64,000 nucleotides of DNA, from the NCBI GenBank assembly GCA_017985675.1, contig JAGNXB010000001.1, positions 248,001 to 312,000 on the forward strand, in the 5' to 3' direction. Under the pieces are notes generated by a model. That model was not told the origin of the DNA. It saw only the letters and a list, made by a program, of their open reading frames with translations, and searched no databases. Shown here piece after piece: positions 27,612 through 35,247 of this stretch (positions within the stretch are counted from its first letter, which is position 1; each line of letters begins with the position of its first letter). Position numbers and translations under genes: made by a program. This DNA is from Saprospiraceae bacterium (lineage in GTDB: Bacteria > Bacteroidota > Bacteroidia > Chitinophagales > Saprospiraceae).

Positions 27612-28463
27612 ATGAAGTTAATTATGCTCTGTGGTGGTGTTACGGCCATCTTGTTTTTAGGATCATGCAAAAGTGAATTTTCCTTTACAGGTACTACCCC
27701 AACAGGATATTCTTACATCAGCCATATCGACAAGCCAGGTGATTCACCACAAATAGGTGACCGAGTATGGTTCAGTCGCACCATACGATTAGGGCAGGAC
27801 AGCATTTTGTCACCAATGGGCGAGCAACGCATTGTTCTTCCTGAAAAAGTTCAGCTTCCAGATCCTTTGCCTGCTGATTTTGAAATGTTGCTAATCATGT
27901 CACCAGGTGATTCAGCCAGCGTATATGTGTTCGGAGAACGTTTGGCTGCTATACCCAATGTAAGCCGAGGTCCCAAGGATACAATCATCTACGATATAAT
28001 GCTCAAAGAAATTATTGAAACTAAAGCAGAGCGATCGTTGACCGTTAATAAGGAAGAAGAGGTGGCAGAACGTGTTACACAAGCTGCACAAGCTTTTACA
28101 AAAGGATTATTGAATAATGTCATAACAACAACACCATCCGGACTACAATATGTAAAAAATACGGAAGGCACTGGTCGGCAACCCAAGAAGGGTGATCAAG
28201 TAGAAGTGAACTATTATGGGGCCCTCCTCGATGGAGTTAGCTTTGATAATTCCTATAAACGAGGCGAACCATTTGTGTTTAGCTTAGGCAAAGGTCAGGT
28301 AATTGCAGGGTGGGATGAAGGTGTTGCAATGCTAAAAGAAGGAGGTAGTGCCACGCTGTTTTTACCACCTAATCTGGGCTACGGGGAACGAGGTGCGCCA
28401 CCAAGGATTCCTGCAAATGCTACGTTGGTATTCTTCGTGGAACTTAATAAAATTATAGATTAA
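27612..28463 (+). CDS. FKBP-type peptidyl-prolyl isomerase lipoprotein, copy 2
   Basis: 283 residues from the ATG at 27612, which begins MKLIMLCGGVTAILFLGSC, a clean lipoprotein signal; an upstream in-frame ATG at 27585 is less likely. The N-terminal domain shares QIGDRVWFSRTIRLGQDS and MSPGDSASVYVFGERL with copy 3. The C-terminal FKBP domain is canonical: VEVNYYGALLDG, FDNSYKRGEPF, GWDEG, GYGERGAPPRIPANATL. It should catalyse proline isomerisation and assist folding of envelope proteins. It lies 66 bp after copy 1. Confidence 0.9.
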   Translation: MKLIMLCGGVTAILFLGSCKSEFSFTGTTPTGYSYISHIDKPGDSPQIGDRVWFSRTIRLGQDSILSPMGEQRIVLPEKVQLPDPLPADFEMLLIMSPGDSASVYVFGERLAAIPNVSRGPKDTIIYDIMLKEIIETKAERSLTVNKEEEVAERVTQAAQAFTKGLLNNVITTTPSGLQYVKNTEGTGRQPKKGDQVEVNYYGALLDGVSFDNSYKRGEPFVFSLGKGQVIAGWDEGVAMLKEGGSATLFLPPNLGYGERGAPPRIPANATLVFFVELNKIID

Positions 28464-28677
28464 TTAATTTATATCCAGTTAGTTATCCCGTATTTTCCTT
28501 CTCCTAATGTCTTTAATCATAGGTTTGCGTTTTAAGCGTGCTCATTGAGAAAATGCTCAATGTTGTCAGTCGATTGGAAATCGTAGTGGTAATATTTGTT
28601 AATACTGGATAGAATTCAAAAATTTAAATCATCTTTGCCCCCGTTTAGCAAAACTATGTCATAAAATTTAACGCTCC
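28464..28677. other. 214-bp gap between FKBP copies 2 and 3
   Basis: AT-rich and non-coding. It holds a 7-bp stem CATTGAG (28543-28549) / CTCAATG (28556-28562) without a T-run. Copy 3 probably has its own promoter here, but no full consensus is visible. Confidence 0.4.
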
Positions 28678-29541
28678 ATGCTGAAGCATCTATCTCTCCT
28701 AAGTACGGTCGCAATGTTAACTCTTGCCTCATGTGCATCCAACAAGGAATTAAAAATAACGGGTAAAACAGAAAGTGGGTATCCTTATGGATTTTACGTC
28801 GATGAACCAGGTGAATCCCCACAAGTAGGTGATAAAATCACTTATAGTCGTCGAATTCGTCTAAACCAGGACTCTGTTTTAATGCCTTTGCAAGAGCAAA
28901 CACTTGTGCTTCCTCCAAAAGAAGAGGTTGGGACACCACCACCGCCGGATTATGAACTCATGTTCCTCCTATCCCCTGGTGATTCAGCAAGTGTGCTTCT
29001 CTTTGGTGAAAATCTCCCTGATCTCCCTGACTTTAAAAAAACCGATACGATCATTTTTGATTTGGTATTCAAAGAAATTGTGCTCTCGAAGGTTGAAATG
29101 GAAAAAGCTAATGAGGAATCCAAAGCAAAGGAAGGGATGGTCGCCACAATTGTAGCAGAAGCAGCACAGTCATATACTTCAGGCCAGCTCACTGGGCAAT
29201 TAACTCAAACTTCAAGTGGACTTAAATACAAAGTGATTAATGAAGGTACAGGTCAGCAAGCCAAATCAGGTGACAAGATCGAAGTCAATTATTACGGCGC
29301 ACTGACTGACGGCAAAATGTTCGACAATTCTTTCCAACGCGGTGAAACGTTTTCGTTTCAAGTTGGTATGGGACAAGTCATTCCTGGATGGGATGAAGGA
29401 CTTCTGTTGCTAAAAGAAGGGGGGTCGGCCATATTTTTTATTCCTGCCGAACTAGGTTACGGAGCTCAGGGTAGTCCTCCTGTAATTCCTGCAAATGCAG
29501 AATTAATTTTTTATGTGGATTTTATAAAAATTCAGAAGTAA
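28678..29541 (+). CDS. FKBP-type peptidyl-prolyl isomerase lipoprotein, copy 3
   Basis: 287 residues with a lipoprotein signal ending LTLASC. Architecture equals copies 1 and 2: a lineage-specific N-terminal domain (QVGDKITYSRRIRLNQDS, LSPGDSASVLLFGENL), a charged linker, and a canonical FKBP domain (IEVNYYGALTDG, FDNSFQRGETF, GWDEG, GYGAQGSPPVIPANAEL). It is clearly closer to copy 2 than to copy 1. Envelope-anchored proline isomerase by inference. prfB follows 38 bp later. Confidence 0.9.
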   Translation: MLKHLSLLSTVAMLTLASCASNKELKITGKTESGYPYGFYVDEPGESPQVGDKITYSRRIRLNQDSVLMPLQEQTLVLPPKEEVGTPPPPDYELMFLLSPGDSASVLLFGENLPDLPDFKKTDTIIFDLVFKEIVLSKVEMEKANEESKAKEGMVATIVAEAAQSYTSGQLTGQLTQTSSGLKYKVINEGTGQQAKSGDKIEVNYYGALTDGKMFDNSFQRGETFSFQVGMGQVIPGWDEGLLLLKEGGSAIFFIPAELGYGAQGSPPVIPANAELIFYVDFIKIQK

Positions 29542-29579
29542 TCTTTCGTCGGGTTTATATACCCTAATTACAATTTTTT

Positions 29580-30669
29580 ATGACTGCTGAACAGTTACAG
29601 GAACTAAAAGACCGGCTGGGGTCAATCGGGAGGTATCTTTGACGTCGATCGACGAAAATTAATTATCGAAGATAAAGAACAAAGGACTCTTGATCCCTCA
29701 TTTTGGAGTGATCCAGAGCAGGCAGAAGGAATTCTCAAAGAACTTAGAACTCATAAAAAATGGGTTCAGGATTATTTGGCGATTGCCGCCTTTGTTGATG
29801 ATGCTGAAGTGCTGCTTGATTTTTTTAAGGCAGGCGAATCTTCTGAAGAGGAAGTAGAAAAAGCTTATCAACAAGCTCTTTTTCAGCTTGATGAAGTGGA
29901 GTTTCGAATTGCAATGGACCAGCCTGAAGATGCGTTAGGTTGTATTCTTGAGATTAACGCTGGAGCAGGTGGTACAGAGAGCTGTGATTGGACAGCAATG
30001 CTCATGCGGATGTATATCATGTGGGCCGAAAAAAGTGGATTCAAAGTAACTGAGCTTAATATACAGGATGGTGATGTTGCAGGTGTTAAGTCTGTAGAGC
30101 TAGAGATTAAAGGTGAGTATTGTTACGGGATGTTGAAAGGAGAAAATGGAGTACACAGGTTAGTGCGAGTGAGTCCGTTTAATGCTCAAGGAAAAAGAAT
30201 GACATCCTTTTCTTCCGTATTTGTTCATCCACTTATTGATGACAGTATCGAAGTTGACGTGAATCCAGCTGATTTAGAATGGGATACATTTCGGTCAAGT
30301 GGGGCTGGTGGTCAGCACGTGAATAAGACAGAATCAGCGGTCAGGGTACGGCACCTGCCTAGTGGCATTGTTGTAGAATGCCAGCAAGAAAGGTCCCAGC
30401 ATATGAACAGAGAAAAAGCGTTGATCATGCTGAAGTCCCGTTTGTATGAGAAAGAAGTAGAGCGCAAGTTGGCCGAAAAAGAGAAAGTGGAATCTGGTAA
30501 GATGAAGAATGAATGGGGTTCCCAAATTCGTTCCTATGTTTTGGATGATCGAAGAGTCAAAGACCACCGGACGGGGTATACAAATAACAATACAGACGCC
30601 GTATTAGCAGGGGACTTGGATGGTTTTCTGAAAGCCTGGTTACTTGCACGACATCAAGTAGAAAGTTGA
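29580..30669 (+). CDS. prfB: Peptide chain release factor 2, with programmed +1 frameshift
   Basis: The gene is read in two frames: 29580-29639 (20 codons from ATG) and 29641-30669, about 362 residues in all. Codon 21 is an in-frame TGA at 29640-29642. It is preceded by GGGAGG-TAT-CTT, matching the classic prfB shift site (Shine-Dalgarno-like run, then CTT TGA C). A +1 slip on CTT skips T29640 and continues as Asp-Val-Asp. Downstream are the stop-recognition tripeptide SPF (VRVSPFNAQ) and the catalytic GGQ (GAGGQHVNK). RF2 ends translation at UGA and UAA, so low RF2 raises its own synthesis. A caller without frameshift support would start it wrongly at 29776. Confidence 0.95.
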
Positions 30670-30986
30670 TGATTGATCTGATTATTCCCCGATATCCAAT
30701 TCCTATATGCAGGGTTTGAATCGACTTCCCAACTTAAAATACATGGCACTTCATAGGGGTGAGCTTTTTCTAAAGCAGATCGCAATGCGACTACTTTATC
30801 TGGTATCGTTTTTAAAATAACAGCTACTTCATGTTGTTTGCAGAATGCGCCCTTCCAAAAATATTGGCTTTCCATGTCCAACAGATTCGCACAACCAGCC
30901 AAGCCACACTCCAAAAGTGAACGTATCACTCCTCCAGCCTGGTCAGCATTTTCAAAAGTGGTATAAAGAATACTGATTTTTGACAT
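30654..30986 (-). CDS. cutA: CutA1-like divalent-cation tolerance protein
   Basis: A 110-residue protein starting at ATG 30984-30986 (MSKISILYTTF); an upstream ATG at 31001 is possible. Family features are the start with VLYTT-like strand, LLECGLAGCANL, YFWKGAFCKQHEVAVILKT and HPYEVPCIL. CutA1 forms very stable trimers resembling PII signalling proteins; its copper role in E. coli is disputed. It overlaps the CDP-alcohol transferase gene by 35 bp as the last gene of a four-gene leftward set, and its 3' end overlaps the prfB end by 16 bp. Confidence 0.88.
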   Translation of the reverse strand: MSKISILYTTFENADQAGGVIRSLLECGLAGCANLLDMESQYFWKGAFCKQHEVAVILKTIPDKVVALRSALEKAHPYEVPCILSWEVDSNPAYRNWISGNNQINHQLST

Positions 30987-31635
30987 ATAAGTAACTTTCA
31001 AATATAAAAGAATAAAGTAGCGCTATTGTTAGGAATATTCCTATCCATGGAATTAATTTAGGTTCCGGCATTATAAAAATTAATGGAAACATAGTGAAGG
31101 CAGTACCAGCAATCAATCTGGCGCCTGGTACTTTTATTGACGGCAATCGCTTGGCTTGATAATTTAGGCGGAGGAGCAGGACAAGATAACGTGGTATACC
31201 TGTTAATAAAATCCACCAGGGTAAAATACCAGTTTGGAATATTAAAATACTTATCAGGAGAATATAAATGGCATCAGTCTCCTCGTCGAATACTGCTCCA
31301 AAATAGGTCTGGCCTTTAAGCTTTTTAGCTATGAAACCATCCAGAATATCACCTAAGGCCGCCATCCATGCTAAAATCGCAACCCCAATTCGATCGATCT
31401 CACCAAACCTGGAAAAAACCAACAGGATTATTCCTAGGCGAACAAATGTTACTGCATTGGGCAGAATTTTAGCAATTTGTGTAGACCAGTGTGACTTGAA
31501 AATGATGGCAAAAACGATTATATGTATCAACCATAACAATGAGAGTATTATGTTCAAACTAGTGGATAAAAGAACTATACATCCTGAAATAGCAAAAATT
31601 GCATTAACGAATTGCCACGTTTCAATTGTTTTCAT
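30952..31635 (-). CDS. CDP-alcohol phosphatidyltransferase family membrane protein
   Basis: 227 residues with about six membrane helices. The family motif DGx2ARx8Gx3Dx3D appears as Asp99-Gly100, Ala103-Lys104, Gly113, Asp117, Asp121, with Asp96 ahead of it; the only deviation is Lys for Arg. Enzymes of this class join an alcohol or inositol/glycerol phosphate to a CDP-activated lipid or other CDP-alcohol. The start at 31635 overlaps the FkbM gene end by 14 bp; an earlier ATG at 31662 is possible. Its place among methyltransferase and glycosyltransferase genes suggests it attaches or makes a lipid part of the cluster's product. Confidence 0.85.
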   Translation of the reverse strand: MKTIETWQFVNAIFAISGCIVLLSTSLNIILSLLWLIHIIVFAIIFKSHWSTQIAKILPNAVTFVRLGIILLVFSRFGEIDRIGVAILAWMAALGDILDGFIAKKLKGQTYFGAVFDEETDAIYILLISILIFQTGILPWWILLTGIPRYLVLLLRLNYQAKRLPSIKVPGARLIAGTAFTMFPLIFIMPEPKLIPWIGIFLTIALLYSFIFESYLYVKNQYSLYHF

Positions 31636-32377
31636 CCCCTCCTTGTTTTGCATAAATGTCACCGGAAATCACTTTTTGACCCAAGTTACACAAGGATTTA
31701 ATCAGCATCTTGGAATCAACATATTTGGGTAGTTGAAAGTTATGTTGCTCTCGTAAGGAATAGTTGAAGGAGTAATTGCCGAGTTGATTGATGCGAGTAA
31801 GGCATTCAGAAACATCTTCCAATCCTGGATTAATAAATTCAAAAGAAAGATGTGGTATAGCTGTTTGGAGACCATTCAATACCTGAAGTTCCAGGCCTTC
31901 CACATCGATCTTACAATAAGTAGGCACACCATGTCTTTTGATCAAGTCTTCAAGGGTTTGTATTTCGACCGTAATTTGTTTATCCCAATTCAGTGCAAAG
32001 GGTGAAAGACCAGACATCATTTCACGCCAACTGGTATCTCTTAGCGTGCTTATGGTAGGAGAAATTGAATTGATATGAAGCAATCCGGAACCACGTGATG
32101 CACCAACAGCAGAAGGGTACAGGATGACTTTCGGATCTGAACCAAATTTGCTCTGAAGAATTTTGAAAAAAGTGGGATTGGGTTCCACCGCCACAACATG
32201 AGCTTTTATGGAACGCCAATTTTCTGTACGGTTGCCTAAATGGGCCCCCAGGTCAAAACATAGATCGCCTGGCTGAATGAATTGTGAATAAAATTTTAAC
32301 ATTGATCTCTTATTTCCGGGCTTCCAATCATAAATAAGTCTGGATTTGAGAATGCCAAGTTTTGTTTTCCAATTCAT
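31622..32377 (-). CDS. FkbM-family SAM methyltransferase
   Basis: 251 residues. The SAM-binding strand reads LCFDLGAHLGNRTENW, then VVAVEPNPTFF, and the FkbM-type C-terminal motif is YCKIDVEGLELQVLNGL. FkbM enzymes O-methylate natural products and sugars. It overlaps the upstream methyltransferase gene by 4 bp (ATGA), so both are made from one transcript. Role in the cluster: likely methylation of a sugar or pteridine hydroxyl (inference). Confidence 0.88.
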   Translation of the reverse strand: MNWKTKLGILKSRLIYDWKPGNKRSMLKFYSQFIQPGDLCFDLGAHLGNRTENWRSIKAHVVAVEPNPTFFKILQSKFGSDPKVILYPSAVGASRGSGLLHINSISPTISTLRDTSWREMMSGLSPFALNWDKQITVEIQTLEDLIKRHGVPTYCKIDVEGLELQVLNGLQTAIPHLSFEFINPGLEDVSECLTRINQLGNYSFNYSLREQHNFQLPKYVDSKMLIKSLCNLGQKVISGDIYAKQGGDENN

Positions 32378-33231
32378 AGCTCCGATTTGATTAATCTAAG
32401 AAATCGGTATCTCAACCATCCCTGTTTAAAACCCATTTGTACTGCATGTCCACCTCGCAGGGACTGTAAATAGACATGGTATCGTAATATGGGACGAAAC
32501 ATCTTGTTAAGCATGCCGATCCAATGATCTCTGCGGCGGTCTGAAGGTAGATATTTTGTTAAATCTTCATCATGAGCAGGATTTATTCCTAAATCCTGTG
32601 CTATTCGGAATAATTCTTCAGGGCTCAGTGTATTTCCTGCGCCCCAATGATTGCGATAGTCGTTAATGTATTCTGCCACTATTGGAAAATCATGAGTGAC
32701 CTTAGGAAAGGTATCAATAAGCAAGAGAAGGCCCCCAGGCTTAAGCACTCGGGCTACTTCTCTTAAAAAACTAGTTGGATCATCACTGTGGACAAAGGAT
32801 TCAATTGCATAAGCTATGTCAAAGCTAGCTTCCCATGATTTTGGAAGTTCATGAAAGTCACCTTGGTGGATATCAATTCGTGTTGATATCTCGGATTTGA
32901 TCCGGGCCAACGCTTTTTTTGCCTGATAACTACTTAAAGTAATACCGGTCAGCGTACAAGATATATCCGTCCGCTCACTAATGTATATCAATGATCCTCC
33001 CAGACCGCAACCCAGATCCAGAATGGATGGACACTTTATGGGGTAATTGCGAATGGCATCTAATATGAGTTGGTTCGAATAATTAGATGCTGAAAAAGAA
33101 TCTGTAATGCCCTCTTTCCATATGCTGGCATGTATATTGGATGTTCGACCTACCTTTCCGAACTTATTGAAGAGTATAGTGTTTTTATCGTAGTATGCTT
33201 TTAACCAGTGACGATGGTTATATTGTTTCAT
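32374..33231 (-). CDS. Class I SAM methyltransferase
   Basis: 285 residues from the ATG at 33229-33231 (MKQYNHRHW). An earlier in-frame start at 33309 would run deep into the ribA-like gene and is unlikely. SAM motif I is ILDLGCGLGGSLIYI, followed by a post-motif acidic stretch and VLKPGGLLLLIDTFP. It resembles sterol/ubiquinone or cyclopropane-type small-molecule methyltransferases, so the acceptor is uncertain. It is the first gene of the leftward set and faces the GTP cyclohydrolase II gene across 44 bp, suggesting joint control. Confidence 0.87.
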   Translation of the reverse strand: MKQYNHRHWLKAYYDKNTILFNKFGKVGRTSNIHASIWKEGITDSFSASNYSNQLILDAIRNYPIKCPSILDLGCGLGGSLIYISERTDISCTLTGITLSSYQAKKALARIKSEISTRIDIHQGDFHELPKSWEASFDIAYAIESFVHSDDPTSFLREVARVLKPGGLLLLIDTFPKVTHDFPIVAEYINDYRNHWGAGNTLSPEELFRIAQDLGINPAHDEDLTKYLPSDRRRDHWIGMLNKMFRPILRYHVYLQSLRGGHAVQMGFKQGWLRYRFLRLIKSEL

Positions 33232-33275
33232 ACCGAAACATACATCAGTATTTTTATATTTACCATATTTATTCA
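33232..33275. promoter_or_regulatory. 44-bp shared divergent promoter gap
   Basis: This very AT-rich gap separates the start codons of the leftward methyltransferase set and the rightward RibA set. Promoters for both must lie here or inside the first codons. I do not see an exact TAnnTTTG in either direction. Confidence 0.4.
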
Positions 33276-33863
33276 ATGAAAAAAGAGGCTGAGGTGATGA
33301 TCCCAACAAAATGGGGTCATTTTAAGATGATAGCATACGCGAATGCAACAGACGAACGTATGCCTCACTATGCAATGGTGCACGAGTCGTTTGCACCAAA
33401 AGGACCAATATTTGTGCGCATCCATTCTGAATGTGTGACCGGGGACATTTGGGGTTCCAAGAGATGCGATTGTGGTGCCCAACTAGATGAAGCCATGCAG
33501 ATTGCTGCACAACATGGCGGAGTTGTTATCTATTTAAGGCAGGAAGGTCGCGGAATAGGCATAATTAACAAACTTAAAGCCTATAGTTTGCAGGATCAAG
33601 GGATGGATACCATCGATGCCAACCTTCATCTGGGTTTTGAGGCAGATGAAAGGTCTTATCATGAAGCCATTTTTATCCTCAAGGATCTTGGAATCACTGA
33701 ACTAATGTTGATGACTAATAATCCTATAAAATTGGATGCATTTAATGATTCAGGCATCCGGGTTATTGAGCGAGTGCCCCTTATTATTAAGCCTGACAAT
33801 GATAATGAAAAATATCTGCGCACCAAACAGGAATTAATGGGCCACATGCTCAACATGAAGTGA
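33276..33863 (+). CDS. ribA: GTP cyclohydrolase II, stand-alone
   Basis: 195 residues, starting at the ATG at 33276; earlier in-frame codons overlap the divergent gene. It should open GTP to 2,5-diamino-6-ribosylamino-pyrimidinone 5'-phosphate, releasing formate and diphosphate. Zinc ligands Cys53, Cys64 and Cys66 are in SECVTGDIWGSKRCDCG; the active-site stretches LRQEGRGIG, AYSLQDQG and TNNPIK are intact, so it looks active. Bacteroidota often carry RibA fused to RibB; here no RibB half is present. Neighbours (dehydrogenase 7 bp on, PTPS-like, glycosyltransferase) suggest a specialised rather than housekeeping role. ribD is 15 kb away. Confidence 0.92.
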   Translation: MKKEAEVMIPTKWGHFKMIAYANATDERMPHYAMVHESFAPKGPIFVRIHSECVTGDIWGSKRCDCGAQLDEAMQIAAQHGGVVIYLRQEGRGIGIINKLKAYSLQDQGMDTIDANLHLGFEADERSYHEAIFILKDLGITELMLMTNNPIKLDAFNDSGIRVIERVPLIIKPDNDNEKYLRTKQELMGHMLNMK

Positions 33864-33870
33864 ACTGCCC

Positions 33871-34842
33871 ATGGAAGGAAAGGCATTATGGCATTTAAGT
33901 CCTACTCATTCAGTAACCCGAACGCTGGAACTACCCAAGCCTTCTGGTCAGGAATGTATCATCAAGTCAGCTTTTTCAATGGTAAGTATAGGCACCGAGC
34001 GGCTTATCGCTAAGGGAGGCGTTCCTGACGTTCTTTTTGAAAAGATGCGTGTTCCATATATGCAAGGTGCATTTGGGTTCCCTTTGACCTACGGGTATTC
34101 GCTAAGTGGTTTAGTTATTGACGGGCCTCAGAAGTGGATAGGCGAACGCGTGCATTGCTTGCATCCCCATCAATCTTATTGTTTGGTTCAATCGTCTGAT
34201 TTGACTGTGATTCCTTCTGATGTTCCGCTTGATCGCGCTGTCTTAACCAGTAATTTAGAAACGGTTGTAAATGCACTTTGGGATGCTCATCCTTTCATTG
34301 GCCAGCGAATATTGGTTATAGGATATGGACTTATCGGCTCACTAATAGCCTATTTACTTCAACCCATGTCAGGCATAGAAATTGAGGTTCTTGAAATCAA
34401 TGATTCTAGGATAGGGTGGGCACGGCACATGGGTTTAAAAGTAATTCGGCCTTCATCTAATGCTGAAGATTTGTATGACATGGTCTTCCATACAAGTGCG
34501 ACTGAATCTGGCTTGCAATATGGCATAGACCATCTCCGACAGGATGGGGACCTAATTGAATTAAGCTGGTATGGGAAAAAAAGCGTCCATCTTGATCTGG
34601 GAACTTCCTTTCATTATGGACGCAAACGGATCATTTCCTCTCAGGTTTCTCATGTGGCTAGACCTGCAATGCCGCAATGGTCAAAAGACAGAAGGAAAGA
34701 ATTAGTTTTTCAACTGCTTAAAGATCCTCGCCTTGACTTTTTTTTAGGCCGTCGGATTCCTTTCTCACAAGCCGTGGCATTGTTTCAGATCTTGCGTAAT
34801 GAGCAACCTACTGCCGTTAATTATTACTTCGATTACTCCTAA
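33871..34842 (+). CDS. MDR-family (alcohol dehydrogenase-like) oxidoreductase
   Basis: 323 residues with the medium-chain dehydrogenase plan: N-terminal GroES-like part (SMVSIGTERLIAKGG, FPLTYGYSLSGLVI) and a C-terminal Rossmann fold (VIGYGLIGSLIAYLL). The usual structural zinc Cys cluster is absent and catalytic zinc ligands are not obvious. Relatives annotated as zinc-binding dehydrogenase or bacteriochlorophyllide dehydrogenase-like share the SxGTE start. It would reduce or oxidise a carbonyl/hydroxyl with NAD(P). It sits 7 bp after ribA and 12 bp before the PTPS-like gene, so a step in pteridine side-chain chemistry is a reasonable guess. Confidence 0.83.
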   Translation: MEGKALWHLSPTHSVTRTLELPKPSGQECIIKSAFSMVSIGTERLIAKGGVPDVLFEKMRVPYMQGAFGFPLTYGYSLSGLVIDGPQKWIGERVHCLHPHQSYCLVQSSDLTVIPSDVPLDRAVLTSNLETVVNALWDAHPFIGQRILVIGYGLIGSLIAYLLQPMSGIEIEVLEINDSRIGWARHMGLKVIRPSSNAEDLYDMVFHTSATESGLQYGIDHLRQDGDLIELSWYGKKSVHLDLGTSFHYGRKRIISSQVSHVARPAMPQWSKDRRKELVFQLLKDPRLDFFLGRRIPFSQAVALFQILRNEQPTAVNYYFDYS

Positions 34843-34854
34843 TTTCTTGAAGAA

Positions 34855-35247
34855 ATGTACGAATTACGTGTTACTGATCACATCATGATTGCCCATTCAT
34901 TAGCAGATCCATTTTTTGGGCCCGCTCAACATCTCCATGGTGCAACTTATATCGTACACGCAAAACTCCAGACGCCTAAGCTAAATAAACAAATGGTGGT
35001 CATGGATATTGGTCAATTATCTGAACTATTGAAAAGAGTGCTTGCCGAATTGAATTATAAAAACCTGGATGATGTCGAGGCACTGCGAAATAAACTAACA
35101 ACTACCGAGTTTCTAGCGAGCTATATTCACGAGCTTCTCTCAACAGAAATCCACCCTTATTTTGCGGGCCAGTTGCAAATCACCCTGGATGAATCTCACA
35201 TTGCCAGCGCCAGTTATTCCGGCCCGGTTAATTCACCCTTGCTGTGA
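34855..35247 (+). CDS. 6-pyruvoyl-tetrahydropterin synthase/QueD-like protein with altered active site
   Basis: 130 residues, the size of PTPS/QueD. The fold markers are present: AHSL with His14, then HLHGATY (His26, His28), MDIGQL in the place of the usual VMDF-x-DL, and a C-terminal Glu in LDESHIASASY. But two key positions differ: the HGH pair ends in Ala30 instead of the third zinc His (His26 might replace it), and the catalytic Cys normally just before LHGH is missing. So it probably binds a pterin or related ring but may do a different reaction. It is fused by a GTGA overlap to the glycosyltransferase gene. Confidence 0.8.
   Translation: MYELRVTDHIMIAHSLADPFFGPAQHLHGATYIVHAKLQTPKLNKQMVVMDIGQLSELLKRVLAELNYKNLDDVEALRNKLTTTEFLASYIHELLSTEIHPYFAGQLQITLDESHIASASYSGPVNSPLL

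Noticed and set aside
29776..30669. prfB starting at 29776
   Set aside because: The conserved N-terminus and the CTT-TGA shift site lie upstream, so the true gene begins at 29580.
31331..31732. 133-codon plus-strand frame
   Set aside because: Antisense shadow over the CDP-alcohol transferase and FkbM genes.
33195..33275. Longer start of the ribA-like gene
   Set aside because: The extra 27 residues overlap the divergent methyltransferase and do not resemble RibA; ATG 33276 fits the family length.
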